NCBI GenBank assembly: GCA_948688495.1
Contig: CAPQSW010000036.1
Location: forward strand, 10,506 to 36,058
DNA: 25,553 nt
Direction of reading: 5' to 3'
DNA from: an uncultured Lachnospiraceae bacterium
Lineage (GTDB): Bacteria > Bacillota > Clostridia > Lachnospirales > Lachnospiraceae
Below, piece by piece: positions 7,757-13,598 of this stretch (the stretch's first letter is position 1; every line of letters starts with the position of its first letter). The notes under the pieces were generated by a model. The model made no database searches, was not told the origin of the DNA, and saw nothing but the letters and a program-made list of their open reading frames with translations. Both the position numbers and the translations under genes were made by a program.

Positions 7757-9271
7757 CTACATTTTCATCTGCCCCAAAAAAACCATCATAAACACCACCA
7801 TATTCACCATTGTCTGAAAAGATACCGTCACCTGCGGAAGATAAAAAATCCCATTCACACCGGCAAGGCATCTCTCGTTGGATATCTTTTCTGCCTTATC
7901 CATCATCTTGCTGTTACGTTGTACGAGAATACGGATTTGGGACTGCGCATTACCAGTTCCTGATTCCGAGATGGCATAGAGCATCTTCATAGACGAAAGC
8001 ACCGCGGATAATTCAAACATCCCCAGAAATTCCAGATAGGGTTCAATCGCATCCGGTGTCCGTTTTAGACTGTCCGAAAGTTTTTGCAAATCATTTTTCA
8101 AAACTGCCGGTGCATGGTCTATGGTCTTTTCTATGGAAACCTGTACATTGTTTCCCTGCAGAAGCAACGCCATTTCCATCAGCCATGTTGGAAATACGCG
8201 GTTTATTTCCTGCACCACCTTATCGTAGGCAATGCGGTAGCCAATCCGGTGCTGGTTCAGCAAAAAAATACCTGTAATCCCCAACACTGCGGCTCCAACA
8301 TGACTCCCCATAATGAACAAAACACCACTGCCCCCAAAGGCGGGGCCTGCCAAAAACAGACTTTTCTTCGCTTCTTTTTTCTGATCATACCGGTTTACCA
8401 TCCCAAAATATTTTGATATCTTTTCTTCTCCCTCATCCTCTGGTCTGATCCAACTCGTTGCAATCTGCTTGTTCACTTTTCGGAAAATTCCAATGTTTAG
8501 GATCAGATAACATGTCGTCACAGCCTGCGTAATAGGATGATAAACGATCGTGTACTGTTTGGGCATGGATTTATATACCATGTGAAAAACAATGGCAAGC
8601 AGCATGGTAACAACCAGTGAAAACACTGTCCGCATACGCGCCGCCTTTCGGTCCTCCTGCAGCAGCATCACATTATCTGCCCAGACCGCTTTATCCTGAA
8701 GGAGTAAGTCGATCCCCTCTCCACACGCTCCTCCATTACCTTCTACCGTTCTAAGATATTCGTGTACAGCCCGCAGACGTTTGGCTGGATAAGCCTGCTC
8801 GATAATCCCAAGCGCTTCCTCGTACAACTCATACTGATAGCTGCCACATTCAATGTAGTGAATGGCCTCACCAATCACTTCATGCATCCTTCCCTCAGCA
8901 AATAATGTCCGGGTATCCTTCAGGGAAAGGAGAATCTTCTGATTCAGACGAAATGAATACAAAATCTGCTCCATATAATCCGACACATCCAGAAATTGTT
9001 TGTGCTCATACATCTGCCGGTATCCGTCTAAAATGAGGAAGGGCAGCGCCATAACACATGCGCAGGCTACCAGAAAAATCAGGTACCACCGCAGGCAGAA
9101 CAGCATTCCGCATCCAATAGCGCCTGATACAGCTAAAAACAGATATACACTGTACTTTCCCATGGAAAAGCTGTAACCGTAACTGTCAATCTTTTTCTGC
9201 AGATTCCCTGGATGGAACATCTCAAATTTTGCCCTTCCTAGTTCTTTCTGCCTGTTTAATCCTTTTTTCAT
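7757..9271 (-). CDS. Fused TadB/TadC-type inner-membrane platform protein (type II secretion F domains)
   Basis: 504 residues with membrane segments at ~41-62, 64-82, 211-230, 240-258, 301-318, 318-335 and 478-500. The two halves each have the arrangement of TadB or TadC: paired helices, a cytoplasmic helical domain, then more helices. The second half carries the GspF/T2SSF-like segment (VVQEINRVFPTWLMEMALLL, then QGNNVQVSIEKTID, then IEPYLEFLGMFELSAVLSSMKML), the first a similar one (FLDVSDYMEQILYSFRLNQK). Usual TadB and TadC are ~300 residues each, so this looks like both roles in one shortened chain. ATG overlaps the ATPase stop codon by 4 nt (ATGA) with AGGAGG in the end of that gene, indicating translational coupling. 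It would form the membrane platform that works with the ATPase. Confidence 0.87.
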   Translation of the reverse strand: MKKGLNRQKELGRAKFEMFHPGNLQKKIDSYGYSFSMGKYSVYLFLAVSGAIGCGMLFCLRWYLIFLVACACVMALPFLILDGYRQMYEHKQFLDVSDYMEQILYSFRLNQKILLSLKDTRTLFAEGRMHEVIGEAIHYIECGSYQYELYEEALGIIEQAYPAKRLRAVHEYLRTVEGNGGACGEGIDLLLQDKAVWADNVMLLQEDRKAARMRTVFSLVVTMLLAIVFHMVYKSMPKQYTIVYHPITQAVTTCYLILNIGIFRKVNKQIATSWIRPEDEGEEKISKYFGMVNRYDQKKEAKKSLFLAGPAFGGSGVLFIMGSHVGAAVLGITGIFLLNQHRIGYRIAYDKVVQEINRVFPTWLMEMALLLQGNNVQVSIEKTIDHAPAVLKNDLQKLSDSLKRTPDAIEPYLEFLGMFELSAVLSSMKMLYAISESGTGNAQSQIRILVQRNSKMMDKAEKISNERCLAGVNGIFYLPQVTVSFQTMVNMVVFMMVFLGQMKM

Positions 9272-10368
9272 ACAACCTCCTGTTCCAGCCCCCGGGATTC
9301 CTTCACCAATGCAATATCCAAAGGCTCATACGCACAAGTCTGCGGACAATGGAATGCATCCTCAATTCCGGCACGCTGCAACCGCCTTAAAATATCAGTT
9401 GGAATAACATCAGAAATCTGCCTTCCTTCCTCTACCAGCATATAAATAGCGTTCCTTCCCGCTAACCTGTCAAAAAAACACATCTGGTCAATATAGCGCT
9501 GTATCATTCCATTTTCATCCTGATACTGACGAAGAAGCACTCCCACGCTGATAAATTCATAAATATAATTTTCCAACCGGTCCGCATCCCTGGATCGGCC
9601 TATCATATTCATAATTCTATCTGGAAGATTCCTTAAATCATCCAGATGCAGTGTCGTAAACCCATATACCCCGGTAGACCACTGCTCCAAAAGATACTGT
9701 ACTTCTGTGGATCGCGCTTCGGAGAGGATAATCCACTTGGGATTCTGTCTAAGGCAGAGCTTGATCGCCTCTGTATAACTCAGATCTTTACTAACCTGTA
9801 ATTCTACGCAGTCATTTTGCGGATTAATCTCATGGAAATGCATCTCAAGATTATCCTCAATCGTAATTGCCCGCTGATTGGGCGGAATAAACCTGGAAAA
9901 AAATTTTGCGCACTCCGTTTTACCGACGCCTGGTTCCCCGCAAAAAGCAAAATTCATCTTTGCCTTAACGCAGTTGATTAAAAGACTTAAAATTTCTACA
10001 CTGCAGTATCCATGATCTAACATGCTCTCTACCGTCTGACGGACTTTGGGAAGCGATTTTCGGATACAGATACTGCGCCCCGATACTGCCGCCGATTCAT
10101 GGATAATACTAATCCGCAGTTCATCTGTCTCTGCCTCCAATACGTTATTCGTGCGGTTAAAAGGCTTATTCACCCGGTTGGCAATCCGATGGGTAAAGCG
10201 TTCAATAAACTCCCTGTCAACGACAACATCTGCCCGGTACCTTCCCCGCTTCAAATCTGCAATCCATAAGGTTCTTCCATTATAATCAATATCTGTCACA
10301 TTCTTATCTCGTATATAAGGATAAAAAACACCAAATTCCTCCTCTGTTAATTCCCAGTCATATTTCAT
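9268..10368 (-). CDS. tadA: TadA-type secretion/pilus assembly ATPase (VirB11/GspE family)
   Basis: 366 residues from the ATG at 10368, chosen because GGAGG lies 5-6 nt upstream; an ATG 12 nt earlier would place that site inside the gene. The N-terminal domain (1-135) has the ISGRSICIRK-like segment seen as VSGRSICIRKS (~95-105). Nucleotide-binding motifs are all present: Walker A GEPGVGKTE (~144-152), Asp box TIEDNLE (~170-176), Walker B WIILSEARS (~212-220) and His box TTLHLDD (~238-244). The protein is a hexameric ATPase expected to power pilin insertion from the cytoplasmic face of the membrane. A C-terminal extension (~290-366) of mixed composition follows. It sits between the pilin-like gene and the platform gene, the usual Tad order. 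Confidence 0.92.
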   Translation of the reverse strand: MKYDWELTEEEFGVFYPYIRDKNVTDIDYNGRTLWIADLKRGRYRADVVVDREFIERFTHRIANRVNKPFNRTNNVLEAETDELRISIIHESAAVSGRSICIRKSLPKVRQTVESMLDHGYCSVEILSLLINCVKAKMNFAFCGEPGVGKTECAKFFSRFIPPNQRAITIEDNLEMHFHEINPQNDCVELQVSKDLSYTEAIKLCLRQNPKWIILSEARSTEVQYLLEQWSTGVYGFTTLHLDDLRNLPDRIMNMIGRSRDADRLENYIYEFISVGVLLRQYQDENGMIQRYIDQMCFFDRLAGRNAIYMLVEEGRQISDVIPTDILRRLQRAGIEDAFHCPQTCAYEPLDIALVKESRGLEQEVV

Positions 10369-10406
10369 CTTTCCCTCCATTCTCAATACTTTTCCATAAG
10401 GGAATC

Positions 10407-10441
10407 TGCCGGACAGCCGGATCTTTTTCAGTTGTCCGGCA
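10407..10441 (-). promoter_or_regulatory. 9-bp hairpin between pilin-like gene and ATPase gene
   Basis: TGCCGGACA (10407-10415) pairs perfectly with TGTCCGGCA (10433-10441) around a 17-nt loop. The transcribed strand has no U-run after the stem, so full termination is unlikely. A stable intercistronic stem right after a pilin gene is a common way to raise pilin mRNA over the machinery by blocking 3' decay or by partial termination; applying that here is inference. Confidence 0.5.
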
Positions 10442-10485
10442 TACCCAGTCAGCTGGATCTTTTTCAGTTGTCCGGCATACCCAGT
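10414..10485 (-). repeat. 36-bp tandem repeat, two copies, after the pilin-like gene
   Basis: Two head-to-tail 36-bp copies (10414-10449 and 10450-10485) differ at one base (CAGCCGGATC versus CAGCTGGATC on the plus strand). They start directly at the pilin stop codon and fill most of the gap to the ATPase gene. Each copy carries TGTCCGGCA, and the plus-strand bases just before the first copy give TGCCGGACA, its perfect reverse complement, so the RNA can form a 9-bp stem (10407-10441). Confidence 0.85.
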
Positions 10486-10646
10486 CAGGAAACTTTTGTC
10501 TGATTAAACAGATTGGTAATTAAATCCACAAATGCTTTATGTACCGGACCATTTGTGGCAAGCAGCAAGCCTACAACTGCAATCAGCGCAATAATTGCTA
10601 CTGCCGTAATGATAATACCGCTGTATTCCTCAAAAATAACCTTCAT
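10485..10646 (-). CDS. Flp/Tad pilin-like peptide, 53 aa, first gene of the pilus operon
   Basis: Found by translating the gap before the ATPase gene. ATG at 10646 has AAAGGAGGG 6 nt upstream. The 53-residue product starts MKVIFEEYSGIIITAVAI, contains one hydrophobic helix (~9-30, ending in LLLA) and a short amphipathic tail (HKAFVDLITNLFNQTKVS). The length, E-Y motif followed by the long hydrophobic stretch and position before tadA all fit the major pilin. Unlike classical Flp pilins (leader, Gly, then four residues and E-Y), the chain starts only a few residues before E-Y, so no leader is present. It could be inserted unprocessed, or processed in an unknown way. Two paralogues lie downstream at 7061-7201 and 7218-7325. 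Confidence 0.82.
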   Translation of the reverse strand: MKVIFEEYSGIIITAVAIIALIAVVGLLLATNGPVHKAFVDLITNLFNQTKVS

Positions 10647-10822
10647 GCCATCCCTCCTTTCTGCGGAGTGGAATCATAAATAATAAATTCCATACAGCTT
10701 ATTTTTTCTTTCATTCATGCATTGGTAATTGGAGAATAATCCTGATGCAGAAATAAAAAGATAGGTGTGTGCCGGCATAGACAATGCCGGCGGCTAGAAA
10801 CGGAACCTCGTTCCGTATGGGT
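10647..10822 (-). promoter_or_regulatory. Structured 5' leader of the pilus operon
   Basis: About 170 nt separate the predicted promoter from the pilin-like start. On the transcribed strand the leader begins almost at once with ACGGAAC-GAG-GTTCCGT (10816-10800, 7-bp stem, 3-nt loop), then GCCGGCAT-TGTCT-ATGCCGGC (10791-10771, 8-bp stem, 5-nt loop), then an A/U-rich unstructured stretch up to AAAGGAGGG. I found no sequence resembling a cyclic-di-GMP or other riboswitch that I know. The hairpin near +1 may protect the RNA 5' end. Confidence 0.5.
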
Positions 10823-10851
10823 ATTGTAAGCCCTCTCCCACAAAAAAGCAA
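10823..10851 (-). promoter_or_regulatory. Predicted sigma-A promoter of the pilus operon
   Basis: TTGCTT (10851-10846), a 17-nt spacer and TACAAT (10828-10823) on the minus strand, between the mrp terminator and the pilin-like gene. The -10 matches 5 of 6 bases; the -35 is weak but identical to that of the predicted promoter before the LRR gene. Transcription would begin near 10816, at the start of the first leader hairpin. Confidence 0.45.
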
Positions 10852-10880
10852 TTATGAATTACTCACAAAAAGTTTTCCAC

Positions 10881-10923
10881 AAAATAAGCCTTGCAGAAAG
10901 CAAACACGCTCTCTGCAAGGCTT
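10881..10923 (-). terminator. Terminator after mrp
   Basis: An 11-bp perfect stem, AGCCTTGCAGA (minus strand 10922-10912) with TCTGCAAGGCT (10897-10887), around a 14-nt loop, is followed by TATTTTG. It lies 27 nt after the mrp stop codon and separates that operon from the pilus operon. Confidence 0.75.
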
Positions 10924-10949
10924 TACGTTGTCAAAAGACATAAAAAATC

Positions 10950-11795
10950 TTATAAGTTTTCCACCTTATCCACAGCATCCTTTAGATAAGGATTCTTAAT
11001 TCTGGTAAACTGCCCCTCATCTGCCAGTCTGGCATATTCGGGGTCCAGCGGCAGCTTTCCTAATACCGGAACGCCAATTTCTGCTGCAGCTTCTTCAATC
11101 TTACTGTCACCAAACAATTTAATCTCTTTTCCACAATCTGGACACTTTAAAAAACTATAATTCTCTACCAGCCCCAGCACGGGTATATCCATCATGGCCG
11201 CCATATTGATAGCTTTTTTCACAATCAGCTGCACCAGCTCCTGCGGGGATGTCACAATCATAATGCCATCGACCGGTAAGGATTGGAATACCGTAAGAGG
11301 CACATCCCCGGTTCCCGGAGGCATATCCACAAAGAGGTAGTCCAAATCCCCCCAGTAGACATCATGCCAGAACTGCTTTACCGTAGAAGCAATCACAGGT
11401 CCACGCCAGATTACAGGCGCCTCCTCATCCTCCATCAATAGATTCAAGGACATAATCTTCGTTCCGTCAGCCGCCAGAACCGGGAACAGTCCTAAGTCAT
11501 TTCCCTCTGCAGGTCCATGTACACCGTACATTTTGGGAATGGAGGGTCCCGTAATGTCCGCATCCAGGATACCGACTTCATATCCCCGCTCCCGCATTGC
11601 AGAGGCTAACGATGCCGTAACAAAAGATTTGCCCACGCCGCCTTTCCCGCTGACTACACCAATTACTTTTTTCACGCTGGAAAATGGATTCATTTCCTCT
11701 ATCAGGCTTTGAGGGGTGCCTGCCTTACTTGGACAACCCTCGCAGCTTTCTCTTGAACAGGTTGCTGCACTGCTGCAGCTCTCATTTTCTGCCAT
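10950..11795 (-). CDS. mrp: Mrp/ApbC-type Fe-S cluster carrier P-loop ATPase
   Basis: 281 residues. The deviant Walker A motif GKGGVGKS (~50-57), the switch motif DADITGPSIP (~78-87) and VDMPPGTGD (~156-164) define the Mrp/NBP35 family of ATPases that hold and transfer [4Fe-4S] clusters in the cytoplasm. The C-terminal CPDC (Cys 218 and 221) is the conserved pair that bridges a cluster across the dimer. The N-terminus carries four further Cys (7, 13, 18, 21) in a C-x5-C-x4-C-x2-C arrangement, like the extra N-terminal cluster site of NBP35-type members. GGAGG lies 8 nt before ATG. It follows the lipoprotein gene by 19 nt. Confidence 0.93.
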   Translation of the reverse strand: MAENESCSSAATCSRESCEGCPSKAGTPQSLIEEMNPFSSVKKVIGVVSGKGGVGKSFVTASLASAMRERGYEVGILDADITGPSIPKMYGVHGPAEGNDLGLFPVLAADGTKIMSLNLLMEDEEAPVIWRGPVIASTVKQFWHDVYWGDLDYLFVDMPPGTGDVPLTVFQSLPVDGIMIVTSPQELVQLIVKKAINMAAMMDIPVLGLVENYSFLKCPDCGKEIKLFGDSKIEEAAAEIGVPVLGKLPLDPEYARLADEGQFTRIKNPYLKDAVDKVENL

Positions 11796-11814
11796 CTCAA
11801 ATTCCTCCAGTTTC

Positions 11815-12483
11815 TTATTGTCCTATATTGGATGCTTCTTCAAGATCAAACAGGGCATACTCCAAAGCCTCAACATCTTCCTGGTTCGGGCTGTAAACCT
11901 TATCCTGCAATTCCACCCGGACAGTTGTGGATGTCTCATCCTCATATTCAGCATTAGCCAGTGCATCTTTAATGGCATCTTTTAATATAGTATACACCTG
12001 TTCATTGATTTCATCCTCGGAAGGTGATTCCCCACCGTTCTGCACCTGTTCGGAGATCTCATCCGTATATGCCTGCTGTCCTTCCTGGAACTTCTCCATA
12101 GCTGCTGCAAATACCTTCATCTTCTGGTATTTGACTTCCACCACATAAGAATCATCTTCCTGTTTGGTTGCCTCTCCCACAGTATACTTCACGCTCTTAT
12201 AAACATCCTGCAGCACGGTCTTAAATTCACCGCGCAGTTCTTCTGAAATATTGACCCCTGAAATCAGGCTGTTCATTTCCGTATCAATGCCCAGGTCATA
12301 CAACTCTTTTGCCTGTTCCTCGTCCCCTACTTTCTGCTCCACAAATGCGGCGGAATCACCCTTATAAGAATTATCCAGTAATGCTTTTATGTATCCGCTC
12401 GCATCAAAGCTGCCACAACCTCCTAATACTGACACTACCAGCAATGCTGCAAGCAGCAGGCTGACTTTTTTCATTGTTTTCAT
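11815..12483 (-). CDS. Secreted lipoprotein, unknown function (DUF5105-like)
   Basis: 222 residues with a lipoprotein signal: Lys-rich start, hydrophobic core, and lipobox VLGGC with the lipidated Cys at ~23. The mature part is acidic and mostly helical (YIKALLDNSYKGDSAAFVEQ, then AKELYDLGIDTEM, then DSYVVEVKYQKMKVFA) and resembles clostridial lipoproteins with a DUF5105-type domain; that label is from memory. The start at 12483 has AGGAG 8 nt upstream. It is the first gene of a two-gene unit with mrp and has a near-consensus promoter. It is probably anchored to the outer face of the membrane; no substrate can be proposed. Confidence 0.82.
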   Translation of the reverse strand: MKTMKKVSLLLAALLVVSVLGGCGSFDASGYIKALLDNSYKGDSAAFVEQKVGDEEQAKELYDLGIDTEMNSLISGVNISEELRGEFKTVLQDVYKSVKYTVGEATKQEDDSYVVEVKYQKMKVFAAAMEKFQEGQQAYTDEISEQVQNGGESPSEDEINEQVYTILKDAIKDALANAEYEDETSTTVRVELQDKVYSPNQEDVEALEYALFDLEEASNIGQ

Positions 12484-12533
12484 AAATACCGCTCCTTTGT
12501 AATAATTTTGTAATATTTTACCGCAACATATTT

Positions 12534-12562
12534 ATTATAAATGTCTCTTTGTTTTCCGTCAA
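12534..12562 (-). promoter_or_regulatory. Strong sigma-A promoter for the lipoprotein-mrp unit
   Basis: TTGACG (12562-12557), a 17-nt spacer and a perfect TATAAT (12539-12534), about 50 nt before the lipoprotein start. Between the promoter and the ribosome binding site lies a short direct repeat (TTTGTAATAATT then TTGTAATATTTT on the plus strand, 12496-12519) that could be a regulator site. Confidence 0.75.
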
Positions 12563-12568
12563 TATTTT

Positions 12569-12598
12569 TTGCATAAACAATTGCAAAATGGTTATATT
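12569..12598 (+). promoter_or_regulatory. Predicted promoter for the small membrane protein
   Basis: TTGCAT (12569-12574), an 18-nt spacer and TATATT (12593-12598). The first transcribed base would fall near 12605, which is the A of the ATG, so the transcript may be leaderless. It is divergent from, and starts 7 bp away from, the lipoprotein promoter. Confidence 0.4.
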
Positions 12599-12604
12599 AT
12601 TTTC

Positions 12605-13021
12605 ATGAAAAAAAATTTTTTACTCTGTGGACTCACCGGATGGTGTATGGAAATAATGTTTACCGCCCTCGACTCCTATCGAAAACGCGAGCTGCGCCTC
12701 ATGGGCCAGACATCCCTGTGGATGTTCCCCATTTACGGGATGGCAGCCTTTCTAAAACCGGTCTGCCGGTTAGTACGTAATTTCCCTGCCGGGATACGGG
12801 CACTATGCTACAGCATGCTTATTTTCCTCGGAGAGTACGTCAGCGGAAGCATCCTGAAAAAATATAAGATCTGTCCCTGGGATTACAGCAAGGCGCGAAC
12901 AAACATCAAAGGGGTAATCCGATTAGATTTTGCCCCTTTCTGGATGATTGCCGGGCTTATTTTTGAAAATTTGCTGATGCATTCTCCAAAATCAAGCGGA
13001 CAGATCTCTGAAACCTTATAA
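12605..13021 (+). CDS. Small CmpB-type putative ABC transporter permease-like membrane protein
   Basis: 138 residues from the ATG at 12605. A longer reading from TTG at 12569 exists, but that TTG overlaps the predicted -35 box. Membrane segments are at ~5-20 (NFLLCGLTGWCMEIMFTA), ~36-50, ~66-85 and ~112-128. The pattern G-W-x2-E, then R-x-L-x-G-x-T-S-x-W-M-F-P-I-Y-G (here RLMGQTSLWMFPIYG), then W-D-Y-S (CPWDYSKA) fits the family annotated as putative ABC transporter permease (CmpB type) in Clostridia; the biochemical role is not known. There is no purine-rich ribosome binding site before the ATG. It converges on the PH-like gene with a 7-bp gap. Confidence 0.8.
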   Translation: MKKNFLLCGLTGWCMEIMFTALDSYRKRELRLMGQTSLWMFPIYGMAAFLKPVCRLVRNFPAGIRALCYSMLIFLGEYVSGSILKKYKICPWDYSKARTNIKGVIRLDFAPFWMIAGLIFENLLMHSPKSSGQISETL

Positions 13022-13028
13022 TCCACAA

Positions 13029-13406
13029 TTAAAAATCATCGCCATCCATAGCACCAATATCAAGCGTATTCATAGTACGCCTCTTGCGCCTTGCTACCTC
13101 AGATGCCTCTAAGATAAATCCCTTGATTTCCTTTGCATTCTTAATATGCGTGAGGGGAATCTGGGGGTCTGTGGTATCTCCCGTATAACAGATGACCGTG
13201 GCAAGCCCGAAAATCCGCTCTATCAGGCTCGTCGTCATCTTTACGTCCTGGATCTTATACATGTAACAGTCGTCCTCTTCTGTTTTAAGAAGACCCTTTT
13301 TTACTGTCAGAAATTCTTCGCCTACAACATACCAGGTAAATGTCCATGGCAATCCGAAAAACAGAGTTCTCTTTTTCTCTTGGTATTCTTTCTTCTCATT
13401 CTCCAT
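13029..13406 (-). CDS. Bacterial PH-like domain (bPH_2) protein
   Basis: 125 residues from the ATG at 13406, which has GAGGTG 5 nt upstream; the upstream in-frame extension lacks a ribosome binding site. Residues ~25-105 have the bPH_2 pattern: WYVVGEEFLTVKKGLLKTEE, then YKIQDVKMTTSLIERIFGLA, then TVICYTGDTTDPQIPLTHIK, then the final helix. Unlike YdbS/YdbT relatives it has no clear membrane helices, so it is probably a cytoplasmic or peripheral protein. The tail is basic then acidic (RRKRRTMNTLDIGAMDGDDF). The function is unknown. Confidence 0.8.
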   Translation of the reverse strand: MENEKKEYQEKKRTLFFGLPWTFTWYVVGEEFLTVKKGLLKTEEDDCYMYKIQDVKMTTSLIERIFGLATVICYTGDTTDPQIPLTHIKNAKEIKGFILEASEVARRKRRTMNTLDIGAMDGDDF

Positions 13407-13434
13407 AAATGCACCTCGCTTATTTTTGTTTATT

Positions 13435-13463
13435 ATTCTACTATAATTTTTATCCGGCTGCAA
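13435..13463 (-). promoter_or_regulatory. Predicted promoter of the PH-like gene
   Basis: TTGCAG (13463-13458), a 17-nt spacer and TAGAAT (13440-13435), 28 nt before the start codon. The -10 matches 5 of 6; the -35 is weak. Confidence 0.35.
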
Positions 13464-13474
13464 TTCTTTTCCCC

Positions 13475-13503
13475 TTGAAATTTGCTTCTTTCTGATATAT
13501 GAT
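13475..13503 (+). promoter_or_regulatory. Promoter of pyrBI
   Basis: TTGAAA (13475-13480), a 17-nt spacer and TATGAT (13498-13503), each 5 of 6 to consensus. Transcription would start near 13510, giving an 89-nt leader that contains a long hairpin. Confidence 0.65.
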
Positions 13504-13518
13504 AATAAAAATATAGAT

Positions 13519-13570
13519 AACTATTCAGAACCCTATGGAGAATGTCTGTCGCTCGGTGTTCTGAATAGTT
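13519..13570 (+). promoter_or_regulatory. 13-bp leader hairpin upstream of pyrB
   Basis: AACTATTCAGAAC (13519-13531) pairs perfectly with GTTCTGAATAGTT (13558-13570) around a 26-nt loop. No U-run follows, so it is not a terminator. The arm ends 16 nt before the ribosome binding site AGGAG. The loop contains ATG (13535) opening a 9-codon frame MENVCRSVF that stops inside the 3' arm; it has no ribosome binding site. The sequence does not resemble a PyrR binding loop. It is a candidate for control of pyrBI. Confidence 0.55.
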
Positions 13571-13598
13571 TCAAGTATAATAAGTTAGGAGACCAGCT

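Noticed and set aside
7662..7871. 69-codon minus-strand open frame across the end of the tadB/tadC-type gene
   Set aside because: Different frame from the supported gene, and its start region has no ribosome binding site.
10407..10485. CRISPR array
   Set aside because: The two 36-bp copies are directly adjacent with no spacers.
10680..10730. Short leader peptide (MNERKNKLYGIYYL) before the pilin-like gene
   Set aside because: No ribosome binding site, A-rich composition only, no sign of attenuation.
10647..10822. Cyclic-di-GMP riboswitch in the pilus operon leader
   Set aside because: I looked for the conserved GEMM core elements expected upstream of clostridial pilus genes and found only simple hairpins.
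13519..13570. PyrR binding loop or classic attenuator at pyrB
   Set aside because: No match to the PyrR loop consensus and no alternative terminator with a U-run.
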